The notes beneath the pieces are model-generated. The model ran no database searches. It was not told the origin of the DNA and saw nothing but the letters and a program-made list of their open reading frames with translations. The translations under genes were made by a program, and so were the position numbers. From positions 124,001 through 188,000 of the forward strand of contig JAGMBO010000031.1 of assembly GCA_023129715.1 (NCBI GenBank): 64,000 nt of DNA, given 5' to 3'. Positions 38,201 to 46,351 of the stretch are shown here, piece after piece. Position 1 is the first letter of the stretch; each line of letters starts with the position of its first letter. The DNA comes from Candidatus Eiseniibacteriota bacterium. GTDB lineage: Bacteria > Eisenbacteria > RBG-16-71-46 > CAIMUX01 > WJJG01.

Positions 38201-38319
38201 TCGCTGCCGCCAAACGGGCGATGCTCTCGCGCCGGATCTCCCCGCCGCAAGAGCTGCGGGCCGATCTGGCCCATCCCTACTTCTGGGCGCCCTTTGTCTT
38301 AACCGGTGCAGGGGAGTAG
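35209..38319 (+). CDS. Secreted TPR-CHAT caspase-like protease
   Basis: The 1036-residue protein starts at ATG 35209 behind CGGAGG and has a signal peptide (hydrophobic AAVLGGPALVLFLAGAAGA). About 15 TPR-like helical pairs run from residue 35 to 560. The C-terminal CHAT domain has the catalytic dyad His890 (HIVAHG) and Cys935 (LAACSS), followed by GLTRAFLYAGARNVVSALW. CHAT proteases cleave specific partners in programmed death or immune pathways (gRAMP/Craspase, gasdermin systems), but many lone TPR-CHAT proteins have no known target. No gasdermin or CRISPR gene is nearby, and export argues for a periplasmic or surface role. Confidence 0.88.
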   Translation: MAWNSLAAILRAAVLGGPALVLFLAGAAGAEQDALHPGEAAWHQFLNGHPAAAALAAREVLEEFPGDPRAICCLAEALCAEERAAEAREYFRSSAAVVAEGAASAPSGLLSLGRARVALSEHQFSLADSLLAAAHAAFVSAGNAHGELVSGEQWGRLLWMQGRLEEALALAPRSLALADSLGLPLATINAHYSLGSIYKDMARRGEPEWVDRSTEHLERVVRQADRRGVPIWAAEAQLTLSIIARWRQDIDGALELRRSALEGFRQAGHRLGQADCHQRIAAMHQIRGELTPALRHLEEASALTEGGGNPRLSGYILLSSGSIRYLVGEFERAGEIFREAHRVAEEAGAADLVAGSLVNLGLVLIEQGAHAEALEKLEAALDVCRREEERRGEIRTLNNIGLCLSRMEDYAGAVERLERAAELAASIGGAGVSPIHIQRDIGLCYLMQGDLGEAERVLREALELAAASEMPLIVAEIRWGLARAVRQRGDLDGALRLLEEAITARERLRVRMAPTLMGGRFFGRRGLIYEEAIDLLYALDQQAPNGGYDRRAFAIAQQAKARMSLAILAEAEIDLRPHGTPAFREEEERILPQLEALIGRSGGASSAERDSLAPLIARLEGRLEALSAEARAQDPRYAELQYPAPLNLDELQRDILREGEVLISYALGHEASYLWAVGPECFRFVQLPARETIEQRVGDLLPLLRDYNLLGAEASYYRAACRPVSNDLLSPVSDLLAAAGAVWFVPDGILHYLPFEALLLDAPSAGSTEHVHETGFAGLPFLIRRLPVGYVPAASLLALLRRSAPLDPAVDLLAIGDPQPPPEEELSLFARAVLGTGAVALPHARAELDGIQALFADEQTHALLGTAATLGALRRAAAEGPFAAVHIVAHGIFNERRPQYSGLLLGPEEGEDGFVTLAEIYGLELSCTQLTLAACSSALGEEIAGEGLVGLTRAFLYAGARNVVSALWEVSGHGTALFMQEFYRQLRDNPVADRVHALAAAKRAMLSRRISPPQELRADLAHPYFWAPFVLTGAGE

Positions 38320-38427
38320 GGGGCAGCGTCAGATGTGTGAAAGAGATCGTACCCATATCGTAGAGTTGAGCGGCGGGTGCAGGCGGCTGAGCCGTCAATG
38401 CACTGCGCACGTGCCTGCGATACCTGC

Positions 38428-39435
38428 TCAGTGAGTAAGCCCCGCCTGGAAGCCCTTGATCGTCTGATAGACCGCTCGGTCGAAGAAAAGCACGAGCCGG
38501 CGGTCGAGTTCGAGCACGCGATAGACATCGATCGGGCGTTCCCACATCCCCTGCCGGCGGGCGAACAACCAGACGTGCTTTCGCAACAGGGTGAGCGAAC
38601 TGACCACCTCATGTGGCGCAAAGCCCTCTGCGCCGCGTTGCGCTCCGAGCCGGCGATAGAAATCGCGGATCTCTTGCTCGGCTTCGTCGCCGCGCAGCCA
38701 GCGGCTGAACTGCGATAGCGCCTGCTCGCCCCGCCCCAGGAGTTCTTGCGGATCGTAGCTGCCATAGCTTGGAGTCGTCGGATTGCTGCGCACATCCTCG
38801 AGCCAGGCGTCGGCGATCTCGCCGGCATGGTCGCGGATCAGCGCCACGAGCGCATCGGAGAGCAAGGCGGCACTCGCCGGAGCCGGTTGATCGGACTGCA
38901 GGCGCGCAAACGAATCGCGGATCGCCCACTCGTCCTGATGCACTTCGCGGCACGCGGCGATTGCGCGTTCATTGGACGCAAAGGCGAGGGGCGGGAGTCC
39001 ATCGAGGGGGAAATAGGCCACCTCCTCCGCGTCATCCCCCGGCGCCTCGCGCCCCCCCGTCTTGGCCACTTCAAAGGAGACGATCAGGAGATCGCCGTAG
39101 TAATCGCTACCGTAGGAGTCGACATCGAGGAGCCGCAGCACACTACCTTCGATGCCCGCCTCCTCGCGCAGTTCCCGCAGCGCCGCTTGGGCAATCGTCT
39201 CGTCCAACTCGGCGAAGCCGATCGGCAGGCACCACTCGCCCCGGTGCGGCTCTTGCCGGCGCCTGACGAGCAGGACCTCGCGCGCCTTGTTGAGGACCAC
39301 GGCCGCCGCCACCGGCAGTGGGTTGCGATAGGAGACGGTTCCGCAAGCGGGACACATCTCGCGCTGGCGTCCATCCAGCAGGCGCCGTTCCAGTTCGGCC
39401 CCACATTGCGAACAGAAGAGGGGTGTCAAGGACAT
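38428..39435 (-). CDS. Zn-ribbon Nudix hydrolase fused to an RsbRD-like sensor domain
   Basis: The 335-residue protein starts at ATG 39435 after GGAGGCCGCG, overlapping the upstream gene. A zinc ribbon (C8, C11, C28, C31) precedes a full Nudix box at 73-95 (G, E79, REL, EEAG), as in ADP-ribose or NADH pyrophosphatases. From about residue 194 the chain is all-helical (LIRDHAGEIADAWLEDV, FYRRLGAQ, ELDRRLVLFFDRAVY) and resembles the RsbRD N-terminal sensor domain. The Nudix part should cleave a nucleoside diphosphate derivative. The C-terminal assignment is from helix pattern and is less certain. Confidence 0.75.
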   Translation of the reverse strand: MSLTPLFCSQCGAELERRLLDGRQREMCPACGTVSYRNPLPVAAAVVLNKAREVLLVRRRQEPHRGEWCLPIGFAELDETIAQAALRELREEAGIEGSVLRLLDVDSYGSDYYGDLLIVSFEVAKTGGREAPGDDAEEVAYFPLDGLPPLAFASNERAIAACREVHQDEWAIRDSFARLQSDQPAPASAALLSDALVALIRDHAGEIADAWLEDVRSNPTTPSYGSYDPQELLGRGEQALSQFSRWLRGDEAEQEIRDFYRRLGAQRGAEGFAPHEVVSSLTLLRKHVWLFARRQGMWERPIDVYRVLELDRRLVLFFDRAVYQTIKGFQAGLTH

Positions 39436-40241
39436 CGCGGCCTCCGGCACTGGAAGCAGGCATCGTCCTTCTCGATGATCAACTCCCCATGACGCGCAAC
39501 CCACGCGCGCAGAGGTTCGGCAATCGTAGCGGGAATCTCCCCGGTGGGATCACTGCCCGGGATCAGCAAGGGGAGCTTGAAGCGGACATAGGCTTGCAGG
39601 TCGTCGATATCCGCCAAATGGAAGCAGAGACGATTGGGGTAGTCGATCTGCCGCACGGCGGCGAAGTAACGCGCGAGCCTTCCCGCCGCCTCCTCAGCGG
39701 GGAATCGGCGCACGAGGGCAGTCAGCGCAGAGGTCTCCGGATCGAGGCCCACGGCACGCAGAAGGCTGGCAAATGAGCTCCGGTGGTGAGTGATGACGAG
39801 CAGGAGTCCGCGGGGGTGGAGTAGACGGGCGAGTTCGGGTAGCGTCGCGGGGAAGAAGTAGAGGGAGTAGGAACAAACGATTAGGTCGAAGCTCTCATCC
39901 GCCCAGGGAAGGGTTTCCCCCACGGCGCAGGCCACGAAGCGTCCCCGCCGGCCGGCACGCCCGACGTGCTCGATGAACGGGGGGCCGTTCGCCTCACAGG
40001 CATCGATGCCGGTCAGCCGGGCATCGGGCGCGAGACGTGGGGCGAGCGTCTCCGCCATGAATCCGAAACCGCAGCCGAGGTCGAGCGCTTGGCGGAAGGT
40101 TGTCAGGTCGAGTCCCTGCAGAGCGGCCTCACGGATATCGGTCGTGTTGCTCGAGTGACGGCGAATGATTGCGGCGACCGCCTGATGGGCCGCGGGCAGG
40201 GCGAACGCCTGCAGTCCGGGATTCGTCAACGCAGATCTCAT
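39426..40241 (-). CDS. Class I SAM-dependent methyltransferase
   Basis: The 271-residue protein has ALDLGCGFGFMAETL for SAM and LTGIDACEAN, then FDLIVCSYSLYFF and LLHPRGLLLVITHH. Its C-terminal part is longer than usual and ends in CFQCRRPRC. It is coupled to the upstream DUF1028 gene by an ATGA overlap and overlaps the Nudix gene start. The three genes probably form one transcript. The substrate is unknown. Confidence 0.8.
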   Translation of the reverse strand: MRSALTNPGLQAFALPAAHQAVAAIIRRHSSNTTDIREAALQGLDLTTFRQALDLGCGFGFMAETLAPRLAPDARLTGIDACEANGPPFIEHVGRAGRRGRFVACAVGETLPWADESFDLIVCSYSLYFFPATLPELARLLHPRGLLLVITHHRSSFASLLRAVGLDPETSALTALVRRFPAEEAAGRLARYFAAVRQIDYPNRLCFHLADIDDLQAYVRFKLPLLIPGSDPTGEIPATIAEPLRAWVARHGELIIEKDDACFQCRRPRCP

Positions 40242-41305
40242 CTTCCGACGATCTCGAGGAACATCCCTTCCTCCCACAACGGCTCGAAATCGGTGTCTTT
40301 CTTGGCGCGCTCACCCAGAGACGCGTCGCGCTTCACCGCCCGCTGCAACTCATTCAATGCCCTGCCGAAATGACCGGCCTTCGAGTAGTAGCAGGCATAG
40401 TGGTAGAAGGCCTCTCCCGAGCGCGGATACAACTCGGTCATCCGCTTGCCGGTCGCGAAGGCTTCCGTGTAGCGGTTCTCATCGCAAAGTCGGTAGCCCT
40501 CGAGAATCAGCGCGTGCTCCTGCCAGATGTTGAAGATGCGGCGCAACTCGGCAATCGGATGCTCGTGATCGTCGACGCGCAGATCACAGTAGCGATCATT
40601 GTATCCCGCATAGCCGCCTTCCGCCCGCACGATCAGCATCGCCGCCGACTGCACACCGCGGGAATCGCCTCCCGCCGCTTGGCCAGCCTCGAGGGCGCGG
40701 ATCAGTTTCTCGCCGAGGATACCGTCCGTCTCGCGGAAGGCCTGCGCCATCGCGGCCACTGTCTCCTCACTGACGAGGATGTTGCCCTGCGCGGCGAAGT
40801 TCTCGCCGGTGAGGTGACCGGCCCACTCCATGCACTTCTCTCCGGTGAAGGCGGCGGCTCGTCCCTGGGCATCGACGATGCCGACCTGGCGTTGCTCGCG
40901 CAGGCTGTCGGCCGCGAGGAGTTCTTCGAGGACCGCCTCTGGCGCAAGGCCCTTGGCGAGCAGGCCGAGGCCGAACGGCCCGAAGGTCGTATTCCCAAAG
41001 GCCTGCGAGGCAATCGCACCAACAACAGCTTGCGCATAGGGAACGACCGCGCCGACGGCGAAGAACTTCGACTGCACCGCCACCCCGAGGTCACCGGTGT
41101 CGGGGTCATAACCGACGATCGAGAAGGTGGCGATCGGCTGGCTGGCCGCGGCGACCCAGCCGCTGGGCGCGGTGAGGGCAATCAGCAGGAGAATCAGGAA
41201 AGGTGACTGTCCGGCGAACGATCGGCGTGGTGAAGAGATCAGCGCCCGTCGTCGCGGGGCGCACGATCCGTTCGGCCTTGGCATCGCAGTGAAGAGAAGT
41301 GACAT
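40238..41305 (-). CDS. Secreted DUF1028 family protein
   Basis: The 355-residue protein starts at ATG 41305 behind GGAGGTGGCG. A late hydrophobic segment (PFLILLLIALTAPSGWVAA) acts as the signal. The DUF1028 core follows: TFSIVGYDPDTGDLGVAVQSKFFAVG, then VGIVDAQGRAAAFTG, ENFAAQGNIL and GGDSRGVQSAAMLIV. This family has an Ntn-hydrolase-like fold of unknown reaction. The last 90 residues add TPR-like helices and the WEEGMFLEI end seen in secreted forms. Confidence 0.85.
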   Translation of the reverse strand: MSLLFTAMPRPNGSCAPRRRALISSPRRSFAGQSPFLILLLIALTAPSGWVAAASQPIATFSIVGYDPDTGDLGVAVQSKFFAVGAVVPYAQAVVGAIASQAFGNTTFGPFGLGLLAKGLAPEAVLEELLAADSLREQRQVGIVDAQGRAAAFTGEKCMEWAGHLTGENFAAQGNILVSEETVAAMAQAFRETDGILGEKLIRALEAGQAAGGDSRGVQSAAMLIVRAEGGYAGYNDRYCDLRVDDHEHPIAELRRIFNIWQEHALILEGYRLCDENRYTEAFATGKRMTELYPRSGEAFYHYACYYSKAGHFGRALNELQRAVKRDASLGERAKKDTDFEPLWEEGMFLEIVGR

Positions 41306-41627
41306 CGCCACCTCCATCTTCCCGGGGATCTCGGCCTTGGGTTCGCGGCGGAAGAACTGGCTCCCCGCGGTGGACGATTGCAACGGGAGCCGATCAGCCC
41401 CGGCGGTAAAGCAGCCCGGCCGCAGAATAGCACATTCCCCGGATGGCCTGGTCCCCGATATGGTGCGGTTGGTGATGCTGGGCGTGTGCCGTCTCCCACC
41501 GCTCGGCACGGCTGGCTGAGTCGGCGAGGGCCATGGCGAGGGTCAGGGTTGTCACCGCCACACCCCGTTGGTACCGTCCCGATCGCGATGGGGTCGCGTA
41601 GGTTGCGCGGAAGGTAGGGGAAGTTCC

Positions 41628-43619
41628 GTGACGGATCATGATCTGACCGAACCGATGCGCCCAGATGCGGGTGAGGCACAGGGCCCCCGGGGTGGCCGGC
41701 GAAAGATCCCGTCGCGCCGGCAGAGAGGATCGACGGGGCGGAAGAGGATTTCAGCAGGCCGTCGACTGGTCTTCTGGGTCATCCTCATCCTGACGCCGCT
41801 GGTCGTGCTGGTGGCGGCCGAGGGGCTGTTGCGCGTGACGGGCATCGGCGCGCCTCCGCCGCTCTTTCGCGCGGTCACCGGCGAGGGGATCGACGGCTTC
41901 GTGACCAATGCCGATGTAGGCGCGCGCTACTTCCCGCCGGCCATGCGCGCCTACATGCCGCGGCTTGCTTTCCAGTACTTCCCACGCGAGAAAGGTCCGC
42001 AGACCTTCCGCATCTTCAGTCTCGGCGGTTCGAGTATGGCCGGTTTCCCCTACCACGCACACGGGTCGATCACGGGGCTGCTCGAAACCCAGATCGAGCA
42101 CCTCCTTCCCGGCCGGGAGATCGAGACCGTCAATTGCGCAATGACCGCGGTCAATAGCCACACTGCGGTCGACTTTCTGCCTGAGATCCTGGAGCACGAG
42201 CCCGATATGATCCTGGTCTACATGGGCCACAACGAGTTCTATGGGGCCCTCGGCATCGGCTCGATCTCATCGCTGGGCGAGGCATCCTGGACAATTCCCA
42301 TTGCTCGGTTCCTGCTCGATCTGCGCCTGACCGGACTCTTGCGCGGCGCCTTCAAGATCGGCCACGCTCGGCGGACGGCGGGGAAAGGCCGCAACGTGAT
42401 GGAGACAATGGCGGCCGAGCGGGAGATTCCCTGGGACAGTCCCCTGCGCAAGACGGCTGGCGAAGTCTTTGGGCGCAATCTAGAGCGCCTCGTTCAGCGC
42501 TGCCGGCGAGAGGGCGTTCCGATCCTGCTCTGTGAGGTCTCCTCGAACCTGCGGGCCCAGCCACCCTTCGGATCGGTCCATCCGCCCGGTTTCAGCGGAG
42601 CCGAGGCGGTCGATCAGGCCCTGGAACGGGCCGCGACCCTCGAACACCGCGAGGATCTCGTCGGTGCCCTGGCCGCGGCCGAGGAAGCGGTCGTGCGCGA
42701 CAGCACCTTTGCCGTGGCGCGCTTCCGCAGAGCGCGGCTCTTCGAGGCGCTCGGGCGCGAGGCGGACGCCCGTGCCGAGTACCACGCCGCCCGTGAGATG
42801 GATGCGGTGCCCTTCCGGGCGCCGGCAGCGATCAATGAGACGATCCGGCGCGTCGCGAGCGAGCGGGGAGTTGCGTTGGTGGCCGTCGATTCGCTGCTGA
42901 CCGCGGAGGCGAAGGCCGGGGTTCCGGGCGAGGGTTTCTTTCTCGAGCATCTACACTTCCGCCCGCGCGGGAACGCGCGCGTCGCCGAGGCGATCGCCCG
43001 AGAGTTGTGCCGATTGGGATGGATTGCTGCGCCCCGGGACTGGAACTGGGAACACGCTTTGTCCTGGACACATTGCCTTGAGCAGGCCGGAGTCACCGAA
43101 CTCGATCTCGAGATTGGGGATCAGCGGGTGCATCGCCTGAAGCAGAAGTGGCCCTACCGCCGGTCACCGGGTCCTGCCGAGGCCTACGAGTCGGCCCGCA
43201 GTGAGGAGGTCGTCGCGCTGGCCGGCGAGTTCCTGGAGAAGAAGATCGAGCTCAACGAGGCGCACATTCGCCTTGGTGATTCCTATCGCCGGCAAGGGGA
43301 ATGGGCGCGCGCGGTGGCGGAGTATCGCTCCGCCTATCGGATGTTCCCACTCGACCCCCGACCGGCGATGGAGATGGGAGAGCTGCTCCTGCGCATGGGC
43401 TATCCGGCGCAAGGGGGGCGTGTGCTCGCCCGGATCCTGCCCCACGTGCCCGAGTCCGAACGGCTCTTCCTGCTGTTGGCTCAGGCGCTGATGGCCACCG
43501 GCAGTCCCGACCGTGCCGAGGCGATCGTGACCCGCCTGCTGCAGCTCCATCCGAATTCCGCTGCCGGCCTGGCACTGCGCGACTCGTTGCGGGAGCGGCG
43601 CGAAGAAGAAGAAGACTAG
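41628..43619 (+). CDS. SGNH/GDSL-like hydrolase with TPR repeats
   Basis: The 663-residue protein starts at GTG 41628. A basic N-terminus leads into one membrane segment (LVFWVILILTPLVVLVAAEG). The SGNH fold has FSLGGSSMAGFP (block I Ser), MGHNEFYG (block III Asn) and the late HLHFRPRGN (block V His). About six TPR-like units lie around 340-420 and 520-660. Membrane-anchored SGNH proteins often deacylate or acylate surface glycans. The following gene is separated by a 64-bp repeat. Confidence 0.8.
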   Translation: MTDHDLTEPMRPDAGEAQGPRGGRRKIPSRRQRGSTGRKRISAGRRLVFWVILILTPLVVLVAAEGLLRVTGIGAPPPLFRAVTGEGIDGFVTNADVGARYFPPAMRAYMPRLAFQYFPREKGPQTFRIFSLGGSSMAGFPYHAHGSITGLLETQIEHLLPGREIETVNCAMTAVNSHTAVDFLPEILEHEPDMILVYMGHNEFYGALGIGSISSLGEASWTIPIARFLLDLRLTGLLRGAFKIGHARRTAGKGRNVMETMAAEREIPWDSPLRKTAGEVFGRNLERLVQRCRREGVPILLCEVSSNLRAQPPFGSVHPPGFSGAEAVDQALERAATLEHREDLVGALAAAEEAVVRDSTFAVARFRRARLFEALGREADARAEYHAAREMDAVPFRAPAAINETIRRVASERGVALVAVDSLLTAEAKAGVPGEGFFLEHLHFRPRGNARVAEAIARELCRLGWIAAPRDWNWEHALSWTHCLEQAGVTELDLEIGDQRVHRLKQKWPYRRSPGPAEAYESARSEEVVALAGEFLEKKIELNEAHIRLGDSYRRQGEWARAVAEYRSAYRMFPLDPRPAMEMGELLLRMGYPAQGGRVLARILPHVPESERLFLLLAQALMATGSPDRAEAIVTRLLQLHPNSAAGLALRDSLRERREEEED

Positions 43620-43679
43620 ATGACCGTGCACGAGTTTCGCCCCATGAGACTGTGCCGAATCGCGCGAAGTGATTTGGAG
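43616..43679. repeat. 64-bp dispersed repeat, left copy
   Basis: It aligns without gaps to 45697-45760 (50 of 64 bases identical). Conserved blocks are TGCACG, GCCCCAT, GACTGTGCCG and ATCGCGCGAAGTGATT, the last containing the palindrome TCGCGCGA. It includes the stop codon of the SGNH gene. Confidence 0.85.
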
Positions 43680-43718
43680 CATTGGCGCACGTCGCCGCCG
43701 GGGCCGAGGATCTGACGC

Positions 43719-45692
43719 GTGTCGAAACGAGCAGGAGACAAAAGAGCCCGCGGCGATCACCGCGATAAAGCAGCCAAGCGTTCACCGAGCGGACCCCGCC
43801 GAGCGGGACTCGGCCAGCCCGTTGGGGAGACTTCCGGGCAGCGCGATCGGGGGCTCTTCAGGGGATCCGTCAGGGAACCCCGCTGGAATCTCCGTTTCGA
43901 TACGACTTGCCTCTGGTCCGGCGTCGTGATCGCGGCCCTTTTCCTCGCCCTGGTTGTTTGCATTGTTCCGGTGCGCTACGAGGCAAACGACGATTTCGCC
44001 ATCGTTCGCCAGCTTAGTCCGGCCAGCCGCCTGCCGACCGATTCCCACGTCCACCTGATGGGTTGGGGTATCGCACATGCCCTACACCACCTCTATGCCC
44101 GGGCGCCGCAGATCCCCTGGTTCGGCGTCACCCTCTTCGGGGCGCTCTGGCTCAGCTATGGATTGCTCGGGGGAGTGTTGCTCCGCCTCCGGCGCACGGC
44201 GCGCTGGGGCCTGGGCGTCGCGGCGATCGCGCTCATCGTATGCCTCGGCGAGTGTGCCGTGCTGATGAGCTTCACTTCGGCCGCGCTTCTGCTGCTGTTC
44301 AGTGTCTTTCTCGCGCTCACCGAGTGGGCGATCCGGGGAGGCTGCCCGGTTCGTGAACGGCGGCTCTACGTTGTCTTTCTGGCGCTGGCGTTCGTACTCG
44401 GGTTCTCGTTGCGCTGGCAGTTGGCACTGGCGGTCTTGCCGGTGGCCGCGCCGATCTTACTCTTCGTCCGCCGTGAGCAGCTGCGCCGGGCCCTGGTGGT
44501 GGTTCTCCCGATCGTGATGATTGTGGCCGCCGATCAAGCGATTCATCATCTCTCAGGCGGCGATGAACACCGGCGCTATGCCGAATTCAACTTGCTGCGC
44601 GCGCGCTTCCACGACACGGCCAATGGGGACTACCATGGGAAGATCACCGAGGAGGCCGCTGCGGCCGTTGGCTGGGTCGCGGCCGACTACAGCGCATTCC
44701 ATCGTTGGGTTGTCTTCGACGATCAGCTGTTCAACACGGAGACCCTGCGTACATTCCTCGAGATCAACCGGCCGGACAAGACAACGAGGCTTCCACAGTT
44801 CATCGTCGCGAGCATCTCTGAGAACTTGGGCCGTTTCTGGGCGGTAAGCCTGCTCTTCTTGCTCGCCATGGGGGCCCTGGTGTTGTCGTCTTGGCATTGC
44901 TGGCGGGCGGGATCACGCGGGGATCGCTGGCGACGAGTGGTCATCTTGATCATGATCCTCGGGGCGGTCTTGGTGCTGCTCGCCTACCGGTATGTTCCCC
45001 GCGTTTTCATTCCGCTCTTCGTCTATGGACTCGGGCTGGCCGGGCTGATGGCGGCGTTGGTCTCGAAGGATGATCCGGTCGAGTCCGCGTGGCGATCGGT
45101 GAGTGGGTGGCGCGTTGCGATACTGGCCATCCTCGCTGGGGGGACGATCGCAACGGGATACCTGCATGGGAAGTTCGTGGTCGATCTGGCCTGGATGTCG
45201 CGGGAGTATAGGTCCCATATCCAAAGCGCGCTGCGAGACACCGAGCGTCGCCTCGGAGCACTGGATCCTCTGCTGGTGATGATGAATGCATCGGGGGGAC
45301 TCATGCTGGATGCGATTCATCCGCTCAAGGAGTACTCGGGCCTGGCGGATCTGCGCATCTCTCCGGGGGGGACTTCAGTCAATTCGCCTCGCTATAACGA
45401 ACTGCTGAGCCAACTCGGTCTATCGAGCGGGAGGGCATTCCTCGCCTGGCTGATCGACAATCCCGGTGTGTTGCTGGTTCTCGATGCGCGTGGGGAGGAG
45501 AACAGCTTCCACTGGGAGCATCTCTGGTTGAGCTACTTCAAACGCAATGTGGCGCCGGAGGCTCAGCTGCAGTTGGTGCCAGTCTTCGACTATCGGGCCG
45601 ATGCAGGGTACGGACTCGTCTTCTATCAGTTGCGGCGGGCCGGACGCTCTGCGCCAACCACCGGACCGTCACCAGCGTTGCGGGAGAAGTGA
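43719..45692 (+). CDS. Polytopic membrane protein of unknown function
   Basis: The 657-residue protein starts at GTG 43719. A 60-residue basic, disordered N-terminus precedes ten or more membrane segments (first LWSGVVIAALFLALVVCIV). An acidic loop with YEANDDFAIVRQL follows the first helix. The C-terminal 190 residues are soluble. The topology recalls GT39/GT87-like glycosyltransferases or O-antigen ligase-type proteins, but no signature is clear. It is bracketed by two copies of a 64-bp repeat. Confidence 0.75.
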   Translation: MSKRAGDKRARGDHRDKAAKRSPSGPRRAGLGQPVGETSGQRDRGLFRGSVREPRWNLRFDTTCLWSGVVIAALFLALVVCIVPVRYEANDDFAIVRQLSPASRLPTDSHVHLMGWGIAHALHHLYARAPQIPWFGVTLFGALWLSYGLLGGVLLRLRRTARWGLGVAAIALIVCLGECAVLMSFTSAALLLLFSVFLALTEWAIRGGCPVRERRLYVVFLALAFVLGFSLRWQLALAVLPVAAPILLFVRREQLRRALVVVLPIVMIVAADQAIHHLSGGDEHRRYAEFNLLRARFHDTANGDYHGKITEEAAAAVGWVAADYSAFHRWVVFDDQLFNTETLRTFLEINRPDKTTRLPQFIVASISENLGRFWAVSLLFLLAMGALVLSSWHCWRAGSRGDRWRRVVILIMILGAVLVLLAYRYVPRVFIPLFVYGLGLAGLMAALVSKDDPVESAWRSVSGWRVAILAILAGGTIATGYLHGKFVVDLAWMSREYRSHIQSALRDTERRLGALDPLLVMMNASGGLMLDAIHPLKEYSGLADLRISPGGTSVNSPRYNELLSQLGLSSGRAFLAWLIDNPGVLLVLDARGEENSFHWEHLWLSYFKRNVAPEAQLQLVPVFDYRADAGYGLVFYQLRRAGRSAPTTGPSPALREK

Positions 45693-45696
45693 AGCT

Positions 45697-45760
45697 CTAG
45701 GTGGTCTTGCACGGATCTTGCCCCATTGGACTGTGCCGCATCGCGCGAAGTGATTCAGAA
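45697..45760. repeat. 64-bp dispersed repeat, right copy
   Basis: Partner of 43616-43679. It fills the gap between the membrane-protein gene and the convergent DUF5989 gene and overlaps the latter's stop codon. A weaker 17-base match to its start lies at 35119-35135. Confidence 0.85.
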
Positions 45761-45913
45761 TAGGGCGTAGATGAATGGCGCAAGCGCCGATCCTTCGGCG
45801 AAGACGATCAGCAGGCTGAGCAAGACCAGGATCAGGATCAAGGGGCCCAGCCACCACTTCCTGCGCTCGCGCATGAATTCCCAGAGTTCGCGGAGAATGC
45901 TGAATCTGCTCAT
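45755..45913 (-). CDS. DUF5989 family small membrane protein
   Basis: The 52-residue protein reads MSRFSILRELWEFMRERR, then a single membrane helix, and ends EGSALAPFIYALF. This is the typical DUF5989 pattern, nearly always found beside SxtJ and carbamoyltransferase genes as here. It begins two bases after the SxtJ stop. Its role in the trio is unknown. Confidence 0.88.
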   Translation of the reverse strand: MSRFSILRELWEFMRERRKWWLGPLILILVLLSLLIVFAEGSALAPFIYALF

Positions 45914-45915
45914 GA

Positions 45916-46320
45916 CTAGAACATCTTCTCCATGCGCGCCGGGGCGCGATCGTAGCTCGTGCGCTCCTGCCAGTAGGTCGGCACGTCAATCGGGAAGCGC
46001 AGCCCCAGCGGATCCTTGCCCAACAGGCGGAGAATCAGGCCGGCTGGGGTGAAGATCAAGCAGAACAGCAGGCCCAGGATGACCCGGGTCATCACCCAGC
46101 CCATGGCACGGGCGACCGCCATCCAGACGCGTTCCACCGGGGCGAGCCACGTAGGCACGAGCAGGCCGAGTCCGACGAGCAGGCCCCCAGTTCCCGCGAA
46201 GACCGGCCACAGGGGCTGCTCCCGCCAGAAAAGGACCGCGGCCAGCAGGACCAGCGCCCCGCCGACGGTCAATCCGAACCGGCGGAGCTGTCTGCCGTTA
46301 GCTCTATTCTGCTCTTCCAT
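45916..46320 (-). CDS. SxtJ family membrane protein
   Basis: The protein has about 134 residues and three membrane segments; the end PTYWQERTSYDRAPARMEKMF matches the SxtJ family. ATG 46320 is chosen because AGG lies nine bases upstream; an ATG at 46335 is also possible. It follows the carbamoyltransferase by about 30 bases and precedes DUF5989. SxtJ was named from the saxitoxin cluster; its function is unknown. Confidence 0.85.
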   Translation of the reverse strand: MEEQNRANGRQLRRFGLTVGGALVLLAAVLFWREQPLWPVFAGTGGLLVGLGLLVPTWLAPVERVWMAVARAMGWVMTRVILGLLFCLIFTPAGLILRLLGKDPLGLRFPIDVPTYWQERTSYDRAPARMEKMF

Positions 46321-46351
46321 CTCATCCGGCCTCATTGGTGGTCGTGAATGG

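Noticed and set aside
35209-38319. CHAT gene as part of a CRISPR-Craspase or gasdermin defence system
   Set aside because: No cas7-11, gasdermin or other defence gene lies nearby, and the protein has an export signal.
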